This document shows positions 1 to 6,658 of a stretch of DNA of 20,451 nucleotides, piece after piece. The notes under the pieces are model-generated. The model searched no databases and was not told the DNA's origin. It saw only the letters and a list, made by a program, of their open reading frames with translations. Origin of the DNA: JBBILG01 sp037445085 (GTDB lineage: Bacteria > Pseudomonadota > Gammaproteobacteria > Burkholderiales > Methylophilaceae); NCBI GenBank assembly GCA_037445085.1, contig JBBILG010000026.1, forward strand, positions 1 to 20,451. The letters run 5' to 3'. Within the stretch, counting starts at the first letter, position 1; the number at the start of each line of letters is the position of its first letter. The position numbers and the translations under genes were made by a program.

Positions 1-1
1 C

Positions 2-1000
2 ACCAACCGTCCCGACGTGCTCGACCCGGCGCTGCTGCGTCCGGGCCGCTTCGACAGGCAAGTGGTCGTCCCGCTGCCCGACATTCGCGGGCGCGAGCAG
101 ATCCTCATGGTGCACATGCGCAAGGTGCCCATCGCGCCGGACGTCAAGGCCGACATCATCGCGCGCGGCACGCCCGGTTTCTCCGGCGCCGACCTCGCCA
201 ACCTGGTGAACGAGGCGGCCCTGTTCGCCGCCCGCGGCAACAAGCGCCTGGTGGACATGGAGGACTTCGAGCGCGCCAAGGACAAGATCATGATGGGTGC
301 CGAGCGCCGCAGCATGGTGATGAGCGAGGAAGAGAAACGCAACACCGCCTACCACGAATCGGGTCATGCCGTGGTGGCCAAGCTCCTGCCCAAATCCGAC
401 CCGGTGCACAAGGTCACCATCATCCCGCGCGGCCGCGCGCTGGGCGTGACCATGCAGCTCCCGGAGGAGGATCGCTACGCCTATGACCGCGAATATCTGC
501 TCAACCGCATCGCCATCATGTTCGGCGGCCGCATCGCCGAGGAACTGTTCATGAACCAGATGACCACCGGCGCTTCCAACGATTTCGAGCGTGCCACCCA
601 GTTGGCGCGCGACATGGTGATGCGCTACGGCATGTCCGACAGGCTGGGCCCCATGGTATACGGCGAGAACGAGGGCGAAGTGTTCCTCGGTCGTTCCATC
701 ACCACCCACAAGAACCTGTCGGAAGCCACCATGCAGCAGGTGGATGCGGAAATCCGTCGCATCATCGACGAACAGTACACCCTGGCGCGCCGCCTGCTGG
801 AGGAAAACCGCGACAAGGTGGAAACCATGGCCCGCGCCCTGCTGGAATGGGAAACCCTGGACGCCGAGCAGCTCGACGACATCATGGCCGGCCGGCCGCC
901 GCAGCCGCCGCAGCCCAGCCAGAGCCGGGGCGGCACATCACCGCGCGACAGCGAACCATCCGCCTCGGCGCCGACGGCACGACCGGCACGGGAAACCTGA
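2..1000 (+). CDS. ftsH: ATP-dependent zinc metalloprotease FtsH, 3' part
   Basis: Membrane-anchored AAA+ protease that degrades misfolded membrane proteins and short-lived regulators. The reading frame is open from base 2, so the start, the transmembrane N-terminus and the Walker A/B part of the AAA domain lie outside the window. What remains begins in the second region of homology (NRPDVLDPALLRPGRFDRQ). The peptidase domain follows, with the HESGH zinc motif at 353-367 and the downstream Asp ligand in the SNDFERAT segment near 574-597. About 332 residues are visible of a usual 610-650. The last 35 or so residues are a Pro/Ser/Gln-rich tail, normally the variable part of FtsH. The next gene is folP, the same order as in Escherichia coli. 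Confidence 0.97.
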   Translation, partial: TNRPDVLDPALLRPGRFDRQVVVPLPDIRGREQILMVHMRKVPIAPDVKADIIARGTPGFSGADLANLVNEAALFAARGNKRLVDMEDFERAKDKIMMGAERRSMVMSEEEKRNTAYHESGHAVVAKLLPKSDPVHKVTIIPRGRALGVTMQLPEEDRYAYDREYLLNRIAIMFGGRIAEELFMNQMTTGASNDFERATQLARDMVMRYGMSDRLGPMVYGENEGEVFLGRSITTHKNLSEATMQQVDAEIRRIIDEQYTLARRLLEENRDKVETMARALLEWETLDAEQLDDIMAGRPPQPPQPSQSRGGTSPRDSEPSASAPTARPARET

Positions 1001-1002
1001 GC

Positions 1003-1221
1003 ACCCATGAAGGGAGAGGGGGAAGGGCAAGAACCCGTTTCATTGGGCGCCGCACTTGCCCACCCGGGCTTGCGCGGCACTCGCTCCTCGCCGTACTGGC
1101 GTGCGCCGTCCCGCCGCTGCGTTCCGGCCGCGCCCCATTGGGCTGCGCTCGCCTGCCTGCTGAAATGGGTTCTAAACCCCATGTTTACACCCTTCACCCT
1201 GCACCCTTCATCTTCCACCCC
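1003..1221. repeat. Intergenic repeat-like element with imperfect terminal inverted repeats
   Basis: The ftsH-folP spacer holds AGAACCCGTTTCA at 1030-1042 and TGAAATGGGTTCT at 1161-1173, inverted repeats with one mismatch in 13. Outside these arms the left flank is purine-rich (ATGAAGGGAGAGG) and the right flank is pyrimidine-rich (CACCCTTCACCCTGCACCC), so the complementarity loosely continues outward. CATTGGG also occurs twice inside (1041-1047 and 1136-1142 region). I see no convincing protein here. Small reading frames on both strands begin or end in neighbouring genes and have no family features. The layout suggests a dispersed non-coding repeat or a mini-element remnant, but copy number cannot be judged from one window. 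Confidence 0.4.
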
Positions 1222-2049
<828 letters not shown>

Positions 2050-2209
2050 TGGCTACAGCGGGCGCCCGGGCCCGGAAGACATCGAGTCCGCCCTGGTTGA
2101 AGGCCTTGGATTCCGGACAATCGCCGTGCGGTTTCCGCAGTGAGGCTCCCCGCTGGTCAAGCGTTTCCTTAAAAATCCCGGTATTCTCCGTAGCAAAAAG
2201 GGTTTCAGA

Positions 2210-3568
2210 TTGAGCAGAAAATATTTCGGCACCGACGGCGTGCGCGGCAGGGTGGGCGAGGCGCCGATCACCCCGGATTTCGTGATGCGGCTGGGGTATG
2301 CCGCGGGACGGGTGCTGACCGACATCGACAGCCATCTGGCCGAAGGCGTGCATCCCGCGGTGCTGATCGGCAAGGACACGCGCGTCTCCGGCTACATGCT
2401 GGAATCCGCCCTGCAGGCCGGGCTGTCCGCCGCCGGCGTGGACGTGCTGCTGACCGGCCCGCTGCCGACGCCGGCCATCGCCTATCTCACCCGCGCCCTG
2501 CGTGCGCAAGCCGGCATCGTCATTTCCGCCTCGCACAACCCGTATGACGATAACGGCATCAAGTTCTTCTCCGCCGCGGGCACCAAACTGCCGGACACCA
2601 TCGAACTGGCCATCGAGGCCGAGCTGGACCGGCCACTGCGGGTGATGCCTTCCGCGCGGCTCGGCCGCGCGCGCCGCATCAACGATGCCGCGGGGCGGTA
2701 CATCGAATTCTGCAAGAGCACCTTCCCCAATGCGCTTGACCTGCGCGGATTGAAGATCGTCGTCGATTGCGCGCATGGCGCCACCTATCACGTGGCGCCC
2801 GACGTGTTCCACGAGCTGGGGGCGGAAGTCGTCGCCCTCGGCAACCGTCCGGACGGCATCAACATCAACGACGGCTGCGGCTCCACGCATCCGCAGCAGA
2901 TGTGCGAAGCGGTGCTGCGGCACGGCGCCGACCTTGGCATCGCTTTCGACGGCGACGGCGACCGTGTGGTGATGGCGGATCGCCAGGGCCGCCTGCTGGA
3001 TGGCGACCACCTGCTCTACATCATCGCCGCCCGGCGCCGGCGGGCGGGTGCCCTGGCGGGCGGCGTGGTCGGCACACAGATGAGCAACCTCGGCTTCGAG
3101 CACGCGCTGGCAAGGTTGGGTATCCCCTTCGCCCGCGCCAGGGTGGGCGACCGCTACGTGCTGGAACTGATGCAGGAGAACGGCTGGCAACTGGGCGGCG
3201 AGAATTCCGGCCACATCATCTGTCTGGACAAGCACAGCAGCGGCGATGGCATCATCGCCGCGCTGGAGGTGCTGGCGGCGCTACGCGATGGCGGCAGGAC
3301 ACTGGCGGAGCTGGCGGCGGACCTCACCCTGTATCCGCAGGTGCTGGTCAACGTCGGCGTGCAGCAGCAGATCGATCTTTCCGGCAGCGCTGCCATCTTG
3401 CAGGCGGTGCGTGTCGCCGAGGACGAGCTCGCCGGAGAGGGCCGCGTGCTGCTGCGCCCATCCGGCACCGAACCCAAGGTGCGGGTGATGGTGGAAGGGC
3501 GCAGCCGCGCCCAGGTGGAGCGGCTGGTGCAGGCCATCGCCGACGCGGTGCGCGCGTCGGCGCAATGA
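2210..3568 (+). CDS. glmM: Phosphoglucosamine mutase
   Basis: Converts glucosamine-6-phosphate to glucosamine-1-phosphate on the way to UDP-GlcNAc for peptidoglycan and lipopolysaccharide. The 452 residues compare with about 445 in the family. Visible elements are the N-terminal RKYFGTDGVRGRVG, the phosphoserine loop ISASHNPYDDNG with active Ser108, the metal loop DGDGDR, and the C-terminal phosphate-binding RPSGTEPKVRVMVEG. The start is a TTG, chosen because SRKYFGTDG must be at the very N-terminus and no ATG or GTG lies near it in frame. The preceding AAAAAGGG is a weak ribosome-binding site. The 160-base spacer from folP may hold a promoter (TATTCT at 2182-2187), but I could not identify a convincing -35. 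Confidence 0.96.
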   Translation: MSRKYFGTDGVRGRVGEAPITPDFVMRLGYAAGRVLTDIDSHLAEGVHPAVLIGKDTRVSGYMLESALQAGLSAAGVDVLLTGPLPTPAIAYLTRALRAQAGIVISASHNPYDDNGIKFFSAAGTKLPDTIELAIEAELDRPLRVMPSARLGRARRINDAAGRYIEFCKSTFPNALDLRGLKIVVDCAHGATYHVAPDVFHELGAEVVALGNRPDGININDGCGSTHPQQMCEAVLRHGADLGIAFDGDGDRVVMADRQGRLLDGDHLLYIIAARRRRAGALAGGVVGTQMSNLGFEHALARLGIPFARARVGDRYVLELMQENGWQLGGENSGHIICLDKHSSGDGIIAALEVLAALRDGGRTLAELAADLTLYPQVLVNVGVQQQIDLSGSAAILQAVRVAEDELAGEGRVLLRPSGTEPKVRVMVEGRSRAQVERLVQAIADAVRASAQ

Positions 3569-3586
3569 CTTCTCGCCTGCGCCGGG

Positions 3587-3620
3587 CTGACATCACAATT
3601 TCTTAACCGCCGCTTCACAT
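3587..3620 (+). promoter_or_regulatory. Possible Pho box and -10 for the first glycosyltransferase operon
   Basis: CTGACAT-CACA-ATTTCTT at 3587-3604 resembles the PhoB 7-4-7 direct repeat (consensus CTGTCAT, four bases, CTGTCAT/C). The first half matches 6 of 7 and the second 4 of 7. Ten bases later comes TCACAT (3615-3620), a poor -10, at the same spacing as in the three stronger boxes of this window. A second pair, TTCACAT-TTTT-TCCACAT (3614-3631), has the repeat period but no -10 behind it. This is the weakest of the four proposed Pho boxes. Confidence 0.4.
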
Positions 3621-3632
3621 TTTTTCCACATG

Positions 3633-3657
3633 CCCATGGAATGCTGCATTCCATGGG
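3633..3657. repeat. Perfect 25-bp palindrome over the start codons of the first glycosyltransferase
   Basis: Arms CCCATGGAATGC (3633-3644) and GCATTCCATGGG (3646-3657) are exact reverse complements around a single central T. Both in-frame candidate ATG codons of the downstream gene (3641 and 3653) lie inside. As DNA it could be an operator. As RNA it could fold over the translation start, though a one-base loop would open by a few pairs. Confidence 0.7.
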
Positions 3658-4837
3658 AGCGCTCGCACAACCTGCCCTGCTGACCGCCACACCGCTTGGC
3701 CTGGCCCTGGTCAGCGAGACCTGGCCGCCGGAGATCAACGGCGTGGCGATGACGCTGTCGCGCCTGGCTGAGGGGCTTCAGGCACGGGGCTGGCAGGTAT
3801 GCGTGATCCGGCCGCGCCAGCGCGACGAGGATGCGACCCCCGCCGTGGATGCGGGGCGGTTGCTGGTGCCCGGCATGCCGATTCCCGGTTACGCCGGCCT
3901 GCGCTTCGGATTGCCGGTGGTAAACATGCTGCGGCAGCAGTGGCAGGCGCAGCGCCCTGCCGTGGTGCACGTCGCCACCGAGGGACCGCTCGGCTGGGCG
4001 GCGCAGCGCGCGGCGCACAGTCTGGGCATCCCCGTCACCACCTCGTTCCACACCAATTTCCACCGCTACTGCACCCACTACCGCCTGGGCTGGCTGCGCG
4101 GCGCGGTGACGCGCCACCTGCGCCAGTTCCACAACCGCGCCGCCTGCACCATGGTGCCGGATGCCGCGCTGTGCCGGGACCTGCGCCGGCAGGGTTACCT
4201 CAACGTGGTGGAACTGGGGCGCGGCATCGATACCTGCCTGTTCCATCCCGGCCGGCGCAGCCCGGCGTTGCGCGCGCAGTGGGGCGTCGACGAACACGCC
4301 CCCGTGGCGCTGTATGTCGGCCGTCTCGCGCCGGAGAAGAATCTTGCCGCGGCGCTGGCGGCGTTCGAGCAGATTTCGCGGCGCGACGCGCCCGCCCGCA
4401 TGGTATGGGTGGGCGACGGCCCGGAACTGGACGGCCTGCGGCGCAGCCACCCGCGCCACCACTTCGCCGGGGTGCGCACCGGCACGGATCTGGCGGAACA
4501 CTATGCCTCGGCCGATCTCTTCCTGTTCCCCAGCCTGACCGAGACCTACGGCAACGTGGTGCCGGAAGCCATGGCGTCCGGCCTCGCCGTGGTCGCCTTC
4601 GATTATGCCGCCGCCGCGCAGCTCATCCGGCATGGGCAGAACGGCGTGCTGGTGCCGTTTGGCGACAATGGCGCCTTTACCCGTCAGGCGCTGGCGCTGG
4701 CGGCGCAGCCGCAGAAAATACGCCGGCTGGGCGCCGCCGCAGCCACCAGCCTGGCTGCGCGCTCGTGGGATGCGGTGTGCTGCCAGTTCGAGCAGCATCT
4801 GCGTGCGGCGATGGAGGCGGGGGCAGGCCATGCCTGA
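3641..4837 (+). CDS. GT4-family glycosyltransferase (probable glycolipid glycosyltransferase)
   Basis: Retaining GT-B enzyme of the MgtA/SqdX/Agt-like part of family GT4. The N-terminal Rossmann domain starts at LALVSETWPPEINGVAMTL (21-39) and includes SFHTNFHRYCTHY (135-147), a segment typical of lipid-linked glycosyltransferases. The C-terminal domain has the sugar-nucleotide part YVGRLAPEKN (225-234) and the E-x7-E motif ETYGNVVPE (E301, E309). From ATG 3641 it has 398 residues; ATG 3653 is an alternative four codons later. Neither has a visible Shine-Dalgarno sequence. The stop overlaps the PAP2 gene by 8 bases, and a PlcP-type phosphoesterase follows, so diacylglycerol is a reasonable acceptor. 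That substrate is inferred from context. A mannosyl- or glucosyltransferase acting on another acceptor remains possible. Confidence 0.83.
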   Translation: MLHSMGALAQPALLTATPLGLALVSETWPPEINGVAMTLSRLAEGLQARGWQVCVIRPRQRDEDATPAVDAGRLLVPGMPIPGYAGLRFGLPVVNMLRQQWQAQRPAVVHVATEGPLGWAAQRAAHSLGIPVTTSFHTNFHRYCTHYRLGWLRGAVTRHLRQFHNRAACTMVPDAALCRDLRRQGYLNVVELGRGIDTCLFHPGRRSPALRAQWGVDEHAPVALYVGRLAPEKNLAAALAAFEQISRRDAPARMVWVGDGPELDGLRRSHPRHHFAGVRTGTDLAEHYASADLFLFPSLTETYGNVVPEAMASGLAVVAFDYAAAAQLIRHGQNGVLVPFGDNGAFTRQALALAAQPQKIRRLGAAAATSLAARSWDAVCCQFEQHLRAAMEAGAGHA

Positions 4838-5372
4838 GCGCATGCAGTTCTATCTCGGCCGCATGCATGCCCTGGACACCACGCTGTGCGTGCGTGCCAA
4901 CCGCGGCAGCCGTCACCGCTGGGTGCGCCTGCCGTTCCGCCTGGTCAGCCGGCTGGGCGACGGGGTGTTCTGGTATGCGCTGATCCTGGGCCTGCTGCTG
5001 GCCGACCCCGCCGGGTCCTGGCCGGCATGCCTGCACATGCTGGCGGCCGGAGGCTGCGGCACCCTGCTGTACAAGCTGATCAAAGGCAGGACCCTGCGCC
5101 CGCGCCCCTACCAGGTGCATCAGGACATCTGCCTCGCCGGTGCGCCGCTGGACCAGTACAGCTTCCCCTCCGGGCATACCCTGCACGCGGTGGTGTTCTC
5201 GGCGGTGGCGCTGGCCTACTATCCCGGGCTCGCCTGGGTGCTGCTGCCGTTCACGGTACTGGTCGGCCTGTCGCGCGTGGTGCTGGGGCTGCACTATCCC
5301 AGCGACGTGCTGGCCGGCGCCGCGCTGGGTGGCGCCATCGCCGCGGCATCCATGTGGCTGGTCGCGGCATGA
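4830..5372 (+). CDS. PAP2-family phosphatase (membrane lipid phosphate phosphatase)
   Basis: Integral membrane acid phosphatase of the PAP2/PgpB superfamily, 180 residues. All three catalytic motifs are intact: KGRTLRPRP (K85-x6-RP), PSGH (113-116), and SRVVLGLHYPSD (S148, R149, H155, D159). Hydrophobic segments lie near 48-58, 66-84, 118-147 and 161-178. The ATG at 4830 is inside the end of the glycosyltransferase (ATGCCTGA overlap) and has GGAGG 12 bases upstream; ATG 4842 is an alternative. Its own stop overlaps the next start as ATGA, so the three genes are translationally coupled. The family removes phosphate from phosphatidate, phosphatidylglycerophosphate or undecaprenyl pyrophosphate. 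In this operon, making diacylglycerol from phosphatidate for the glycosyltransferase is an attractive inference, not shown. Confidence 0.88.
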   Translation: MPERMQFYLGRMHALDTTLCVRANRGSRHRWVRLPFRLVSRLGDGVFWYALILGLLLADPAGSWPACLHMLAAGGCGTLLYKLIKGRTLRPRPYQVHQDICLAGAPLDQYSFPSGHTLHAVVFSAVALAYYPGLAWVLLPFTVLVGLSRVVLGLHYPSDVLAGAALGGAIAAASMWLVAA

Positions 5373-6151
5373 AGGTGCGCAGCATCTTTCTTTCCGACAT
5401 CCATCTGGGCACACGCGGCTGCCAGGCCGAAAGCCTGCTCGGCTTCCTGCGCGAGCACGAATGCGAGCACCTGTTCCTCATCGGCGACATCATCGACTTC
5501 TGGGCGATGAGCCGCAGCGTGCAGTGGGCACCGCTGCACAACACCGTGGTGCAGAAAATCCTGCGCCGCGCGCGTCACGGGGAAAAAGTGGTGTTCATCC
5601 CCGGAAATCACGACGAGGCGCTGCGCGAATATGTCGGCACCTCGTTCGGGGGTATCCTGCTGGCGGCGGAATGGATACACGTGACCGCGGCCGGCAGACG
5701 CCTGCTGCTCATCCACGGCGATGCTTTCGACCAGGTGACGCGCCACCACCGCTGGGTGGCGGTGCTGGGCGATGTCGCCTACAACTTCCTGGTGCGCGCC
5801 AATGCCTGGCTGTCCTGGCTGCGGCGCCGGCTGCACATCCAGGGCTACTGGTCGCTGGCCGGCTATGCCAAGCGCAAGGTCAAGTCGGCGGTGGACTTCA
5901 TCTGCGATTTCGAGGATTCGGTCATCCACGCCGTACGCGAGCGCGGCCTCGACGGGGTGGTGTGCGGCCACATCCACAACGCGGTCGTCCGCGAGGTGGA
6001 CGGGCTGCTCTACGTCAACTGTGGTGACTGGGTGGACAGTTGCACCGCCATCGTCGAACATCTGGACGGCAGGCTGGAACTGGTGGAGTGGCGGCATGCC
6101 GCCGTCGCGGAAATGCCATTCGCGGAGCCGGAGCAGCGCCAGGCAGCCTGA
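5369..6151 (+). CDS. PlcP-type metallophosphoesterase (UDP-2,3-diacylglucosamine diphosphatase-like)
   Basis: Calcineurin-like phosphoesterase of 260 residues with the dinuclear metal ligands in order: SDIHLG (D10, H12), GDIIDFW (D40), GNHDE (N80, H81), HGDAFD (H116), CGHIHN (H201, H203). Automatic annotation would probably call it LpxH. However, the LGTRGCQAESLL start, the GYWSLAGYAKRKVKSAVDFI block (159-178) and GLDGVVCGHIHNA are, from memory, like the PlcP group. Its member in Sinorhizobium meliloti splits phosphatidylcholine-type lipids to diacylglycerol under phosphate limitation. The start overlaps the PAP2 stop (ATGA). Position behind a glycosyltransferase and near pst supports lipid remodelling rather than lipid A synthesis. 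A true LpxH elsewhere in the genome would strengthen this. Confidence 0.85.
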   Translation: MKVRSIFLSDIHLGTRGCQAESLLGFLREHECEHLFLIGDIIDFWAMSRSVQWAPLHNTVVQKILRRARHGEKVVFIPGNHDEALREYVGTSFGGILLAAEWIHVTAAGRRLLLIHGDAFDQVTRHHRWVAVLGDVAYNFLVRANAWLSWLRRRLHIQGYWSLAGYAKRKVKSAVDFICDFEDSVIHAVRERGLDGVVCGHIHNAVVREVDGLLYVNCGDWVDSCTAIVEHLDGRLELVEWRHAAVAEMPFAEPEQRQAA

Positions 6152-6183
6152 GCATCCATATCCTCCATGGCGAGCGGAACATT

Positions 6184-6191
6184 GCTATACT
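6184..6191 (+). promoter_or_regulatory. Extended -10 promoter for dgkA
   Basis: TGCTATACT (starting with the TG at 6183-6184, hexamer TATACT at 6186-6191) fits the extended -10 form TGnTATAAT with one mismatch. No recognisable -35 lies 16-18 bases upstream, as is common for extended -10 promoters. It sits about 27 bases before the dgkA ATG, in the only spacer of this part of the cluster. Confidence 0.5.
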
Positions 6192-6217
6192 GCCGCAGCC
6201 ATCCGAAAGCAAACACC

Positions 6218-6586
6218 ATGGAAAGCCCCCACAAAGGCAAGGCCGGCCTCACGCGGCTGTGGAACGCCCTGCATTATTCCCTGGACGGTTTCCGGGCCGC
6301 CTACCGGCATGAGGATGCCATCCGCCAGGAAGTGCTGCTGGCGCTGGTGCTGATTCCTCTGGGCCTCTATCTGGGCGAGGGCGGCGTTGCCAAGGCGCTG
6401 CTGGTCGCCAGTGTGCTGCTGGTGGTCATTGTCGAGCTGCTCAATTCCGCGGTGGAAGCCACCGTGGACCGCATCTCCCTGGAAACCCACCGGCTCGCCA
6501 AGCGTGCCAAGGACATCGGCAGCGCGGCGGTGCTGCTCAGCCTGATCAACCTCGCCGCGACCTGGGGCTTGGTACTGTTTGCCTGA
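6218..6586 (+). CDS. dgkA: Diacylglycerol kinase (prokaryotic DgkA type)
   Basis: Small inner-membrane kinase that phosphorylates diacylglycerol to phosphatidate with ATP. From ATG 6218 the protein has 122 residues, the same as E. coli DgkA. The catalytic segment VELLNSAVEATVDRIS (E73, N76, E80) and AKRAKDIGSAAVLLSL (97-112) are intact, with three hydrophobic helices near 38-52, 57-76 and 101-121. The frame stays open upstream to an ATG at 6167, but that would add 17 residues across the promoter-like TATACT, so 6218 is preferred. It lies 66 bases after the PlcP-type gene. It would recycle diacylglycerol released by lipid turnover, counteracting or balancing the glycolipid branch. Confidence 0.93.
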   Translation: MESPHKGKAGLTRLWNALHYSLDGFRAAYRHEDAIRQEVLLALVLIPLGLYLGEGGVAKALLVASVLLVVIVELLNSAVEATVDRISLETHRLAKRAKDIGSAAVLLSLINLAATWGLVLFA

Positions 6587-6594
6587 TGGCGTCG

Positions 6595-6628
6595 CTGTCA
6601 TATTCCTTTCACCTCGCCGTTGTCAAAT
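6595..6628 (+). promoter_or_regulatory. Pho box and -10 for the pyruvate-kinase-like/glgP unit
   Basis: CTGTCAT-ATTC-CTTTCAC at 6595-6612 matches the PhoB box at 7 of 7 and 6 of 7 positions. Ten bases later TCAAAT (6623-6628) is a 4-of-6 -10. The box begins 8 bases after the dgkA stop. This is the best single match in the window. Confidence 0.7.
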
Positions 6629-6642
6629 GTTCGCTTGACAAC
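6619..6642. repeat. 8-bp inverted repeat over the -10 of the pyruvate-kinase-like gene
   Basis: GTTGTCAA (6619-6626) and TTGACAAC (6635-6642) are perfect reverse complements with an 8-base spacer. The left arm overlaps the proposed -10 and the right arm ends three bases before the Shine-Dalgarno GAGGAG. It could be an operator for a second regulator or a short hairpin at the 5' end of the transcript. Confidence 0.5.
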
Positions 6643-6658
6643 CCGAGGAGCAGAGGAC

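Noticed and set aside
3593..4843. Minus-strand open frame of 416 codons opposite the first glycosyltransferase
   Set aside because: His/Gln/Arg/Ala-rich composition typical of an antisense shadow; the plus strand has clear GT4 motifs.
6635..6640. TTGACA as a -35 element before the pyruvate-kinase-like gene
   Set aside because: A -10 at normal spacing would fall on the start codon. The hexamer is better explained as the right arm of the inverted repeat.
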